DNA from: Apostichopus japonicus
Taxonomy: Eukaryota > Echinodermata > Holothuroidea > Aspidochirotida > Stichopodidae
NCBI RefSeq assembly: GCF_037975245.1
Contig: NC_092583.1
Location: forward strand, 1,281,764-1,345,763
DNA: 64,000 nt
Reading direction: 5' to 3'
A program made the translations under genes and the position numbers. The notes under the pieces are model-generated. The model made no database searches. It was not told the DNA's origin and was given only the letters and a program-made list of their open reading frames with translations. Of this stretch, positions 34,159-49,594 are shown one piece after another. How positions within the stretch are numbered: the first letter of the stretch is position 1; each line of letters begins with the position of its first letter.

Positions 34159-37100
34159 TCGTCCGGTAACGAACTTAAAGACAACTTACAGGCATTCAGT
34201 ATGAAAAATTTGACTTGATATCCAGCCTCTATACTTTCCTTGAGTTCATACCGTACCAATCCAAATAAAGCTGTCATTTACTGCAGATTTAGGATCAAAT
34301 TAGACAATTCGGTTTTAGAGTGGGGAAAAATGGAATTCTTTTATTTATTATTTTGACAATAAATTCCATTTCTGCTTTTGCTTATGTCCAAAGTACATAG
34401 GGTAGAGTTCCTTGTTAACGCCAGTATACCGCACCAGAATATGCTAAAATTTGACCCAAATATGGTCACAGAAGTATCACCTGTCATTCAACATTTCCTG
34501 CAGGTATCCACCCGTATATTGAACAAGCATATATACAATGCAGTAAGCTACCTATAGTTAAGTTAAACGTTAACTTATCCTCATTTTTCGCTTGTGTCAG
34601 TTATCTACATTGATGATGATGTCTTTAGCATAGGCTACACAAACACACTGAACATACTAGGCTTACATACATAGAAAGGTCCAAAGGTCACATCCTTCCG
34701 CGGCAAGTTAAGTGGAATGTAACATTTTGTCCAGGAATAATAAAAATCATAATGTATGAATAATAATAATTAATGTATTTTCTATATTAAAAGAGAAGCA
34801 ATATCCAAACCATCGTTATTACTCGATGTGGCAAAGAGGCGGTTATATTTGGCATGTTAATCTACATGATATCGTGGGGTTGTTTTGGTATCAATTAGAT
34901 GCGTAATTTATTAACCAAATTTTTACCCCAAAGCAACTCTTTTAAAACTATAGTCTATGTAAGTTCAGTTGCAACGTTTCTTATAAAACAATGTTTCATT
35001 TATAAGTACAAAATTTATGTTTTATTTTTTTATACCGACTGCCCAAAGTGGTAAACTTTTCAAAGACTGAGTATAATGTGAAAGGACCTACAATAAACGA
35101 TAATGTGTCAACACCAAGTAATATATATATTTTTTTTGGTTCAAAGAAAGATACTTGAGATGGAGTCTTGGCACGAAACTCAAACAACTTGACCTATACT
35201 CTAAAACCCCAGTCCCTTATATAATGTGATCATACATGATGGTACGGTGGCCTAATAGAGACATAGGGAAAAACAAGGGGGGTTCTCAAACCTTAAAAAT
35301 ATTGACTTTTTATCCCAAAATGTTGAGATAAAATGTCAAAATGTTGACTTAAAAAGTCAAAATTTTGAGAAAATAAAGTCCAATTTTGAGATGTCAGGAC
35401 ACTCTTTTTTCAAAACTTTCCTATGTCCCTATTAAGCCACCGTATGATGGTGTCTGCTACGTCAATTTAAATAATATCACGAGTCGTTTTGGAAACAACT
35501 ACGACACACGTTCAAATCGTTATGGGTTGGTGAGCGATATATTGTCCCTCATCATATATGTATACATATCAAAGTAAGGTTACCCCGACTTTGGCGAACC
35601 ATATCTATAAATGGTTTCAAAAGGGGGTAATTATTTTTAGGTAAAGATTAGTACGTAGCCTACTCGTTGGCCCGTGGTGTGTATGTAACGACATTAGTCG
35701 GAAAAGCATAAAATACATTCACAGAGATTCACTGAATACGGTAAACGTCTGATCATAGCACCATGGTGACATTGAGATTGGGGCTATAAACGTTTCCTCA
35801 AACTGCTATTAGAGAGATTTTGTTATTTTTGGTCATTGAGTGAAACCCATCATGAAAAACACTTTCACGGTTAGATCGCCGTCAGTTTTTAGTTTAGGGC
35901 TTTTTTCCATATCGATATTAATATAGTTTCCTGTGATGTGAGCGTTTATAACGCAAGATGCGTAATCGAAATTTATGTCAGTTCAGATCTTTCGTATACC
36001 GTTTCATTTCATTTGAAACAGACGATTGGAAGGAGAAAATGTAAGAATACTTTCCTTAGATTAATTATGTAGTAGACCTTTATGCGATGTGAATCAGAGG
36101 GAGGGGGGGGGGTGGGACGAAAGGGCGGGAGGACGGGAGGGGGTCAATATCCGTGAGGGGTAACGCCATTGGATTGTCAGTATATGTGGGGCATGTGGTT
36201 TTGATTTGCGGGAGAGAACCATAAATTTAGCTCAACATTTTCAACAAACTGGATCCTCTTACGTTTCCAACAAGAAAGGGGGCTTCTTAAATTTCAAACG
36301 GGAACATTGTACTAATAAAAAAGGGGATGGGTTCACTTTGAAATAAACAACAAGGGGCACTTGTAATAGATGCAAAAGGCCTGCAGTTTTGAAGTTTTTA
36401 CAGAATTGTGATGGCACTTCCCCCAAGTGGACCCCTTGCTCCGACCAGGGACGTAGCCAGAAAATCGAAAGGGGAGGGGGATGGGGTGGAAGCAGAATTT
36501 TAAAAGGGGCACTTGTCACAAAGGGAGCATTATTACACTTAACGGAGCACTATGATGTAAAAAGGATTTTTTTTTTACCCAAAATGCCTCCCACGTTGCA
36601 GGAAATAATAAGTGTATTGTATTAATTAGCAGACAAACTTTTCAGGGGAAAGATTGAGAAGGTTTGCTTAGCTACCTTGAACCTGAAAAGAGGGCTTTAA
36701 TTATATTTCCTGCTTTTAGTTAGATTTTATTTTTCGAGGTACTCAAAAAGGGGTCAGTGGGGGAGGGTGGTGGAGCGATCAATCCCATTGCTCCCCTCCC
36801 CCTGGTAACGTCCCTGGTTTCGACGCACCTTAATTGAACCCCCCAACCCCCCCCCCCCCAACCCGCCAAAAAACTAGAGGTATATTCTATTTTCCAGGGT
36901 ATGTTGCAAAATTTACAAATTTAATTTTCTTGTTCCTTTCAAACTCTTCTCTCTTAAAATAGGGCTCTGATATAAATATGACAAAATAAAGCGATATGAA
37001 TAAATATGAATAAACATATATTCACAAATTTGGTACTTGTTAAGTTCAAACCCCTTGATAGTATAGTAGGACCCTATATTACCAATTCCAAGGACAAGTA

Positions 37101-38298
37101 CAAACATCAATTAATAGGACTAATAATCGGCAAAATAAGTTTGTTACGGAGTTCATGCATGTGACAAGTTATTAAGGATTTTTACAGGTAGGAATGATTA
37201 TTTACAGTTTTTACTAAGATGCTCGCATGTTGTTCTTTGTCCAGTTTGGTCTTTTACCATTTTCTCCGGATTTCGATGACCAGTGTATATCAACTAATAA
37301 ATTTCAACAAACAGGTGTATAACGGTCGCGACACCAACAAAAGCCCCCGAAAAGTCCGAGGTCTTCGTTCGTGTGACCCTTTCCAAGTACCGCGGGTATG
37401 AAACGTACTGAAGATGGTCCGCGTGAGGTCTAAGTGGAATTTGTCTGTGGCCTATAGATATTGAGAGGAACGTCCTATACTCGTAACATATATAGCTGAC
37501 TGCAGCTTGATATCATTGATAATGTATGGAAATTTGATGATATTGATTTCATTAAGTCGCATTTGTAACTTCCAAAGATCTTCACTCGGGCAACTGGTAT
37601 CTGTGTAAATTGACGTAACTGTAGAATAAAACTTCCTCTCCCCCCACCTCCCTCATTGCCGTTAACCTATTAATTCCCGGCATTGTAGACTTCTGTAGGT
37701 GTATAGGTGGCATAATTATTATACTAATATATTGTAGTAGGATACCGTGTCCGTCTATACACGTTTCAAGATTATTATTATTATGCTAACGTGTCGTCAG
37801 CCTGTAAGACGTGGATCCGATAAAGCCTACACAAATAAGCCTGCTCTATGGCGCTGATACCTATACACGTGTTTCGACTTACCTGTCTAGAGACCAAGCG
37901 ATTCCGTACATATCAACCCTTAAAATAACAAATACAATATATCTCCATTGCTTAAATCGGAAACAATTCGAGACAAACCGACCAGGTCTGCTCCAACAGT
38001 GCATGAACGTGTATAGGTTCATGTATTGCAAGAGATTTGCTATATAGATTTCACCCCCGAATCTCTTGCACTTTTTTTTTTTTTGGCGTGTGTGTGCGTA
38101 TATGTGGGTTTCCTTCACACGAATCGCTCTTGTATTACGCGTAGATTTACGTTAAGACATATACGGAGACTGATAACTATGTTTACCTGGAAGGGGAGGT
38201 GGGTCCTCCTGCGCGCAACTGTTCCTCTGTGATCCCAATAAAGTACACAAGAAGAGAGACGCCGAGAGAAGGTCCGAAAGGCTGCCGACTGTTGCCAT
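29084..38298 (-). CDS. secreted or surface protein with repeated Cys-patterned domain
   Basis: Multi-exon gene I do not recognise. Exons seen, in transcript order: 38187-38298 (signal peptide), 34190-34270 (start of a repeat, less certain), 30937-31392, 29948-30367 and 29084-29509 (one repeat each). All junctions are phase 1, so exons can be skipped or duplicated without a frameshift. The three full repeats are about 140-152 residues. They share an N-terminal strand-like region ending in VAVSIDP or VRVSIDP type sequence, a GLW or DLW motif, a central C-x6/7-C with an aromatic before the second Cys (for example [16 protein letters not shown]), and a closing C-x4/5-C (CVPQEC, CVPLGQC, CREEAC). 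Four conserved cysteines suggest two disulfides, and N-glycosylation sequons are present. With the signal peptide this implies an extracellular location. The rest of the first repeat and any exons below 29084 were not found, so this is a partial model. Confidence 0.7.
29948..30367 (-). CDS. domain-repeat gene, repeat exon B
   Basis: 420 bp between GTTTCAG|CC and GCAG|GTGAGT, phase 1-1, about 140 residues. Visible elements: [11 protein letters not shown] (sequon), [31 protein letters not shown] and SCVPQEC. It has an extra Cys near its start (KGCARP). Confidence 0.78.
30937..31392 (-). CDS. domain-repeat gene, repeat exon A
   Basis: 456 bp between TTCGCAG|AG and TACG|GTAAGA, phase 1-1, one whole repeat of about 152 residues. 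Visible elements: [36 protein letters not shown], the sequon in GYNLTYT, and VDCVPLGQC at the end. Confidence 0.75.
31431..31665 (+). repeat. 71-bp direct repeats flanking a G-rich minisatellite
   Basis: 31431-31501 and 31595-31665 are direct copies (CATTTATCTTGGGGGCCAAA start). Between them lies a tract of GGGGCTGTGGGAGTG-like repeats, strongly G-biased on the plus strand. It is in the intron just upstream of repeat exon A. Confidence 0.85.
31670..34060. other. intronic, no further exon recognised
   Basis: Intron of the domain-repeat gene. Short ORFs on both strands (for example 32546-32881 minus) do not resemble the repeat domain. C-rich tracts near 31880 and 32090. Confidence 0.4.
34067..34153. 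repeat. (TA)n microsatellite
   Basis: About 43 TA dinucleotides directly downstream of the tentative 34190-34270 exon, in its intron. Confidence 0.97.
34190..34270 (-). CDS. domain-repeat gene, short exon (tentative)
   Basis: An 81-bp open stretch between GACAG|CT (acceptor) and GCCT|GTAAGT (donor), phase 1 on both sides. It encodes [20 protein letters not shown], resembling the first ~27 residues of the repeats (compare [11 protein letters not shown]). The rest of that repeat should be on another exon between 31392 and 34190, which I did not find. A long (AT)n tract starts 37 bases beyond the donor. Confidence 0.4.
35120..35234 (-). mobile_element. SINE body related to the U2-headed SINE, no U2 head
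   Basis: On the minus strand this matches the body and tail of the 23795-23997 element: TGATCACA, GGGACTGGGGTTTTAGAG, GAGTTTCGTGCC, then CTTTGAACC and an A-rich tail followed by TATATATAT. The GCCCAGG/CCTGGGC hairpin is degraded. The U2-derived part is absent, and the element ends against the fold-back MITE at 35235. Confidence 0.6.
35235..35452. mobile_element. fold-back MITE
   Basis: Ends carry inverted copies of about 30 bp: GGTACGGTGGCCTAATAGAG at the left and CCTATGTCCCTATTAAGCCA near the right. The interior has several TTGACTTTTT and AAAGTCAAAA type words that can also pair. No coding capacity. I cannot define a target duplication. Confidence 0.65.
36446..36816. mobile_element. hAT-like MITE, 371 bp
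   Basis: Ends CAGGGACGTAGCCAG and CTGGTAACGTCCCTG are imperfect inverted repeats, the left one identical to that of the 17593-19773 element. Candidate 8-bp target duplications GCTCCGAC (36438-36445) and GTTTCGAC (36817-36824) match at 6 of 8. Interior without coding capacity. Confidence 0.75.
36830..38186. other. intronic, nothing recognised
   Basis: Between the hAT-like MITE and the signal-peptide exon. Contains a poly-C tract near 36850 and short ORFs without similarity. Confidence 0.4.
38187..38298 (-). CDS. domain-repeat gene, exon with start codon and signal peptide
   Basis: The ATG at 38298 sits in CCACCATGG, an ideal Kozak context. 37 codons follow: a hydrophobic core ([13 protein letters not shown]), then SCAQED as a plausible signal-peptidase region. 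The donor CCAG|GTAAAC at 38186 leaves phase 1, the same phase as all downstream exons, which is why I join them. An alternative is that this exon belongs to another gene. Confidence 0.65.
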
Positions 38299-38299
38299 G

Positions 38300-41881
<3,582 letters not shown>

Positions 41882-42308
41882 GCCAGATGAAAAGTATTCA
41901 TATTTTTGGTATATACAAGATCAAATTCAAATTGACTCACCGGCTCCCGGGTAGCCAAATTTAGATTTTTCTCCTTCTAAGACAAGACACGAAGATGGAA
42001 AAATGGATCTTTCCGATTGCATTGCTCACAACGAATTTATGATGCACAGTGGACGACTTGAAGGTGTATACATTGTACATGCGAGGACAGATCTAGGCAC
42101 AAACGAACAGTGAAGTAGTGTAACAAATTCTTTCCCTTTATCATGCAAATGAAATTCAAAATAAGTTTACATCGGCATGCGTAGCTGGTCATTATGATTA
42201 GGCAATCATCTGTTTCTTTGCTATGCTTGTTATTCTCGTTGGCTCATATAAAAGCAGGGAGCCTATTGTGATTAGGGGTCCTTTTCTGGGCAAGTTTTGC
42301 GTTAAGCA

Positions 42309-42480
42309 GACCTTTTGGCTAAGATCATGTGTAGTATCTGTTCCCTTTCGAGGGGAATCGTGATACACAACTGACGATTATCACACAGTCACAGTCTCGA
42401 TGCAAGGGGAATGGGGTCGAGAGCGGATCAGTTTTTCGTGCCCAGGTTATTTCCTGGGTGACTTTTCTTAAAAAGTACTT
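42309..42480 (+). mobile_element. U2 snRNA-headed SINE, copy B
   Basis: Plus-strand relative of copy A. CCTTTTGGCTAAGATCATGT and GTAGTATCTGTTC (42311-42342) are U2-derived and share with copy A the ATGTG variant. The first ~12 nt of U2 are replaced (GTTAAGCAGA). The body follows: CACAGTCACAGTC, GGGGTCGAGAGCGGATCAG, the CCCAGG/CCTGGG hairpin and a CTTAAAAAGTA tail. About 17 bases of copy A's body are missing near 42430. A TATA-like CATATAAAAG lies about 60 bases upstream, but I would not read this as a promoter without data. Confidence 0.78.
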
Positions 42481-42489
42481 TTTGGTGCC

Positions 42490-45400
42490 TCCGTATTATT
42501 TTATGGCCGGACTACGCCTTGCATCTTATTTTATACCAAAAGAAAGAAGTCCATATAAGTCTATGACAACACTTACGTATTGAGAGATGTTCCTTTATTT
42601 TTTTTTGCTCTGTGTTTGCTCCAATGGTAGAGTATAGACATGGGCCTATACGAAGGATAATATAGTGTGACGTGCAGGCCACTGTAACTTGAGACAAGAT
42701 ATGTCAACAAAGACAACAGACACTGTTCAATATTTGTACATTTTTATTTCGTTTCATATGCTACAAAATTGAATCGGCTGCAACCAATCTCTCTCTTTTC
42801 TCATAGTCTGCGAGCAGTTTAGAGGAGTATTGGTTCATTATCGACTAATGAAAGATGAAACATGAATAATGCAATTTGTGTTGGTGACGTCATCACTTTA
42901 GCGTGAATGATAACTCTCCAATCCTTTCAAAATTTTCAGCTACAAAAAAAAAAAAAAAAAAAAAAAGGGAAAGAAATGAATGAATCACTGTTCGTTGAAG
43001 AAAGAGTAAATTTCCCATACGTAAAGAATAATGTTTATTCTTACTGCCCGCAACGGAAACCTTGCACAGAAGAAATGGTGTACTTATCTTTTTTTTTGCT
43101 AATTACCACGTTAATTAGCCAATACAATAAGATTTTTCTTCAAATATATTATTCCTAATATTTGAGGAACATGACGAACTCTACTTTCGTAAAAGATCGC
43201 AACATTTAAAAACAAAAAGTTTTTGTAGTATATAGGATAGTATTACATATTCATATTACCATAGGTTAGGGGTAAGCAACTTCAAAGTTAATATTTGTAT
43301 AATTTACACGAAAGAACGAACTGTTACAGATATTCTGGCTATTACTCAGTAATAGTTAGTATGTGCCTTTAAATATTTAGCAGGAGATACCATGTATACC
43401 AGCCTTCTCCTTAGTGTTGAAAACAATTGTTGTTATTGTCGATTGAAACTGAAATATAATCGACTGCAAACATCATGAATATGCATGAGGCATGACAACA
43501 TTGATAGGAAATATTGTTGCTGAATATTCACGAGTACTAATGTTCCTATATGATCCAATACACAAACACAATCAAAATTTTACGATTCAGGCAAGTGAAG
43601 AAACTTCTTCCATTTTTTCTACAATGGAGGGTGGGGCGATGGGTGGTGAGGGGGATGCATAAGGATACTTTTTAAACGAACCTTTTAAAAACATGCAATA
43701 AGTACACACTGCTGTAATTACCTCATTACATATTAATGATACCATATGTATCCACTGCAAAACCTCCCACCAACAAGAACCCCTTCCCCCACCTGTAACA
43801 ACCCCCCCCCCACCAACCGCACCCATCAAGTGTATATTCCAATTCTGAATGTTGCCTTCTGAAGATCAATTTGAATGATCGCAACATTTAGTAAGAAATC
43901 TTAACATTCGCGACCGACCTTGACCAGAGTAACAGCTGTATTGATTGATTCCAAACTCTCACATTTCAAACAGTTTTGATTTCAGTAACTTCACACTTTC
44001 TTGCAATGGAGAGTAAGTTTTAATGACTTTGTCATTTGTATGACAAGACTCTCAAAAGATTCCTAACTGCTGGTCTTGATATCAAAATAACGACAATTGT
44101 TATGATGTATACTGTCTATAAAAACACCAAAAACACAGAAAAAGTGTTAATTTGAACCGAGAAAACAAAAGTATTATTGCTTTTAAGCTGATAAATGAAC
44201 ATAAATGCATATTCGTTTAAAACCTTGTATTTTCTTTTAGCTTTCATATTAAAACCTTCAATAAGAGCCTGGTCAAACAGTATTGCTTAGTACAACACAC
44301 CAGCATTTACAGATTACATCAGCTGAATGCCCCCCTACCCCTCCCCCACCATGAAGAGTAATTAAGTCATTTCATTTCATTTAGTTTAAAATAAATCATA
44401 TCCACAAGATAAAATTTGTGAAACAAGACAGAATTTAATCTCAAGAGTTAATACTGCAAACTGCTTTTCCGTTTACCAAAATCATTTCCCCTCTTTCCAC
44501 GAAAGGGTTTAAAAGCTACCGAAATGAATATTGATTTACGCCTGAAGCAGCAAACTTCCATTTCTGCGAAAGCTTGCTTGTGGCTATGTGCAACAGAGGA
44601 CACATGCTTGCGCTGAACGGAATTTAAGAGCTTTGCATAATCAATCTAAAACTGTACAATGTAAAGCACAATCGTATTATTTTTTTACAAATATATATAT
44701 ATATAGACTTGTATTCCAGTTTAATATTCGAAGAAACATAAACAGCCTTAATAAAAATCACCCAAGAGTTTCAAATCGCACACATGGGTAAGAATCACTG
44801 TAACATTGCACAAATCCCTCTCATACACACATGCACACACACATAATTGATGTACATACCAACAGACAACTTAACATTTCACAGCTGCACATATCACACT
44901 CATACGCTCCTCCGGACAGCAATTTTTTTTTACCCTCAAATTTTTTTTAAAATACATATTTTGCTTGCTTTGGTAGAAAGAAATAAAGTAACATAAAAAG
45001 GCAAGCGAGGGAGTGGGGCGAAGAGGGGGGGGGTGGAAATGAAAGGGTGAAGAGAAATCATCATGCTTTAATTACATTCAATAAGAAACTCAATAGAAAG
45101 TTTCTGCTGCCCTTAAATGCACCCCAAAGTTAAACTTTACCATAAAGTACACAATTTATGACATACCAACCCCTGTCACATAAAAAAGAAAATGAAAAAA
45201 AAAAGAGCTTTTCAAGACTATAGGCTTCTGTTAACAAGCAAAAATTGCTTTCTTGAACAAACACTGTTCATCGCCACACTGTCTTTGGTGCTACTGTTCC
45301 CTTTCTTTAATCTCTGTTGTCCAGAGAGAGACAAGAATTATATCAACCATGAAAAGGACATGTTTATCTTTGGTTTAAGTCAAGTGTTATCGTCGCATAT

Positions 45401-48400
45401 ACATAACCACTTGTAAAAATTGAAGACCTATTTTCATGTTAATTTTTTTTTATTTTTTATTTATTTTACTATTCCAACAGGGAGCAGATCTACCTTTTAT
45501 TCTTATCCATAATTCCTGATACTAGCCTCTTTATTCCACCTTCCTGTCCCCGCTGATTGAGAACACCACCATTTTCCTACGCATGATGGTGGGTTCCTGC
45601 GTCAAACCTTCCAATCAACCTCATGTGTAACCACGATACCCACGTTTGTAAGTCTGTAACCCAAGACAACTGTTGACCTCATACATGTTAAGAAGAATAC
45701 AGAAATTGGTTACCCTTATGGTCCAATGTTCATTCTACTTTTAACCAAAAGGTTTCACTTAGAGACATGGTCAATTACATCAAAATTTTAAAAGCTACAT
45801 TTTCTGTAGTGTCCTCAGTATGAGGTTACATAAAATGGAGCATTACAACAAACCCTGTACTGACTTTTGTGTGTAAATCAGAAAATCAATAATTTGAATG
45901 AATTAAATTGGACAAGAATGAAACAAAATTATTAAATAGCAATGAATGAAAATTCAATACACATTTCAAATCAATATTTTCATTGCCTTATTACATACTC
46001 TGTAATTGGACTGCGGTATAAAACGCAAAATAGATGTCTTACAAACTAATTTTTTGAATTAGCTCAGGCATACATTGGCTAGAATGAGATTCTAGTGACC
46101 AAAAGTAAAGCCAAGTCGTGTGCTAGCTAAATAAGCTTTCAAGCACTCTAAGTCTAAAATGTGATGGTTTTTAATCAGGGCATTCACATAACAGTTCATC
46201 CACTGGTCACCGGTTAATGATGAAATGTACGGCCCGTCCTTGCTTAGACACACAGGCAGCATCTGAAGCAATGGCGAGGGAATTACCATTACCCGAACAG
46301 AATACTCTCCCAGACTCCCACTATGCAAAAAGTGTTCAGATCTCGTGGGATAACATTTTGTACATCCATTTTTATGCCTTTATCACACTTTCAAATATTT
46401 ATGGTACTCTCTCAACACAACTATGAAAATTGAGTACATTTTTATTACTTTAACAGAAAAAAACTGAAAAAGAAAAAGGGAAAAAAAAAGAAAAAAAATG
46501 CCAAATCACTTCAGCTGTACAGTCCATATAACAACACTAAAGCACCTGTTACTTTAATCTCACCAACCGATGCCGAAAAGCACCTGTCAATTAAAGCAAT
46601 ATGCCAGGGTAGATACCAAAAAAAAATGGAGAATAATTTCACGATCTGTTGGTTTTCTAAAGGTTCAAAAAGTGGTCACAAAGTACACTGTTTTCCATCG
46701 TTTTTATCCTAAAGGTTAGGCCTAAAACAAGAATCAGAAGTAAAATAAATTTTCCCCCTATTCTTTGGCCATAAAAATTGAAATAATATGTAAATTTCTT
46801 GGAACCTTTTAAAATGCACTTTGCATCAAACTTTTGCCCGAAGTCTGGTTTTATAGGAGTAGATGGTGGGGTTGCTGCAGTCCAAACAGTCCGAAACAAC
46901 ATAGTTTTTTGTCTCAAAGGCCCCACTCAAACAACCACTTCAAGAAGCTTTATAGTAAATGTTATAGGAAAGTTTACAGAGCCGAAGTTTTCCTTTCCTT
47001 TACCACCATGTTACTGGGTTATATTGTACTTTTAAACTTTTTAAAGTTAGTGAATAATTTGTTTAATATTTTAAACCTGCGAATTCTTTCCTCCTTTTCT
47101 TCATTTTATCAAAATCTTGACATGATGATGATGATTAAAATGAGAAAGAAAAACACATTGTGCCACACACAACCACACACTAGATATCTTTAACCAGTCC
47201 CTCATAAACGACTTAACTACCCTTCAGTTCAAAAAAACTAACTTCCACATTCCACCTGATGGCTATTTGAGGAGGGAAATAAAATAACTTTTCCCAAAAA
47301 GCCTTGCATCAAACAGACACAGAGCACATGACCCCCGACGACCACCGTGCAGAATCTACAGACTCAAAGAGTTTAAAAATAAATCCCTTATGTCTTTGTG
47401 TTTTATCAAACTTTATGCTGTACTAGTAGAGTATGATGAATGTAGTAATTTAAACCAAAAACTGAAAAATCTTTTATGTTTTAAAGGTCACCGCAATACT
47501 ACCCGACAATTTGCTAGAGGTCAAATCTCCAACTACTGTCAATTATAAAAACATGTCCTGTGGCTGAGATATTCATTAAATATTATCAAATTTAAACAAT
47601 CCTACAAATAAACTATACCAGAATGATTTCTTACACAAGAATTGAAACATTAATTTATTGCCCGTGAACAGACTCTGAAATTCTTTGGAGGCAGCCGGGA
47701 CCATGATACATAAGGGCACCGTCTAGTATACACTCTGCCTCGGTGACTAGATATCCAGATGTTGATATCAAGACTGCCAAACTGGCGGACAAGCGGAACG
47801 AATTGTTTCTAGATGCGTCTTTCTGACAATTCAAACAAGCTGAAAAGGTCAACCAGCTCATTATTTGAGAATTGAAAGAAACGATTTCAGCGTAACCGTA
47901 TGTGTTTATTAACAGAACAGACGGGATCTCCATTGGGTCATCCTGATTACACTGGAAAAGGCCAGACATCATTTCTGGAGTTTTGTTCATTTCGAAAATA
48001 TTATAGAGCAGATGTGTCACCAAGTTTGGATTTACAATGATTGCAATTTCTCTTGGGTACACCTTAACAGTTCTTTCAGTATATCATGTGGCACATATCC
48101 CTGATTTCAGAGGGCTGCTACTTTTGCTGGACAATTCAGTTTCAACACTTGTCACCAAAATATTGATAATTTATGATCATGGTTAGTGTTTGCAGAACGA
48201 GGCAGAGGATATGTAATTGTAGTGGACGCTTGACACCATGGAGGTGCTAACAAGAACATAGCAGGTGGGGAAAGGGAGGGGGGTGGGGTGCAGAGGTGTT
48301 GGGTTTTTGTAAGGCATCAACAGAGATCAACTATAGAAATTAATATTGCTTAAAAATGAAGAAATGGTTCTTAAAATGGTTAAAACAGATTCCTAAAAAT

Positions 48401-49594
48401 TGTTAAAATTGTCCAAGAATGACATCACCATCAAGTCCCATGGGACTTTCTGATAATTAAGAGACGCACACTGCATTAAAATAATTCTTATTATTTATAA
48501 CTAATATTTTTTAAAACCAGTGAAGGAATCAACTGTTAAACCGTCCTGCTTGAGAATAAACAATTTTTTAGATGATGTAAATATTGATTAGTTTTTAGGG
48601 GTGGGCAGACCCAGGGTATGAATATGCATATCATGTGGATGCCAGTTTAAACCAACGTTTCCACAATAAACTATACACATGTTCCATTGCATCTGACAGT
48701 AGGCTTAACTCTATACATTTAGAAAATACTTCACTCGAATGAAGTTTTGAGAAATGCAAGCGAGTTGTGACAAAATGGAAACAACAACTCTTTATTAGGT
48801 GGAACATTCCGATTCTTTCAAATCTTTTTCGACGGCAAACAATTTCTCTTTATCATCCCTAGTTTTAAGTATTTTTTGCTATCAACCTCTCTTTTCTTTC
48901 CTTTTTTTTGAAATGTTTCCTTTTTTACACCGCAGACCATTTTCGACTGACCCGAGCCATTCCGTAAATAAAAAGCAAAGCGAAGAATTGTTGAAGCGGC
49001 TTTCTTTTTTAAAGCTATCGAGCGAATAAAGGCGTGAAAAATATCGACAAAAAGCCTTGGAGACATCAAGACACCACAATGGCATAATAAAGCACCATGT
49101 TAAAATTGAGACACACACACAAACACACGATTTAAAATAGTTAATAGGCAAAAGAGGCCCATAAAATGGTTATTGGACAGGTCCCACTAATTACTGGGTA
49201 ATTAATATCCTGTCATCCTTTGCTTTTAATCAAGTATTATGATGCGTGATGACATCTTGATATGCACCCCCTGCAAAATTAATCAAATTCTTCGATATTT
49301 AAAATACCGGGGGTTGTATGTAACATACAGGTCTACTGTAATCACAGACCAGAGTGAGATTTTCTCGACGTTGAAGTTGTCCTCCAGGAGAGGTAGTTTC
49401 AGAAAGTTAAAAAGACATAAATTAAATCCATCAAAAAGTGTCTAAACTGCGATTTTGTTCTTTTTCAATACTTGATTTTGCTGCTTATACCAGTGATGTT
49501 GTTCTGAAACACAACCCCGACCTGGTTGGTAGGAAGGGACAATATGAGACTGGACCTGATGGCACATGGGTATCCTTCAAACTACCCTCTTGGG
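42490..49594. other. probable TRAK 3' UTR and intergenic sequence
   Basis: AT-rich sequence downstream of the TRAK stop. A poly-A run lies near 42943-42966. Part of it is probably the TRAK 3' UTR, but I cannot place the polyadenylation site. One longer minus-strand frame (47655-48062) has no ATG at its start (it begins at GTG), no recognisable similarity and no good splice acceptor. Confidence 0.45.

Noticed and set aside
42241-42310. snRNA-type promoter upstream of U2-headed copy B
   Set aside because: A TATA-like CATATAAAAG is present, but copy A has no similar upstream sequence, so it is probably chance.
47655-48062. 135-codon minus-strand ORF as a gene
   Set aside because: It starts at GTG, has no convincing splice acceptor and no recognisable similarity. 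More likely chance ORF in 3' UTR or intergenic DNA.
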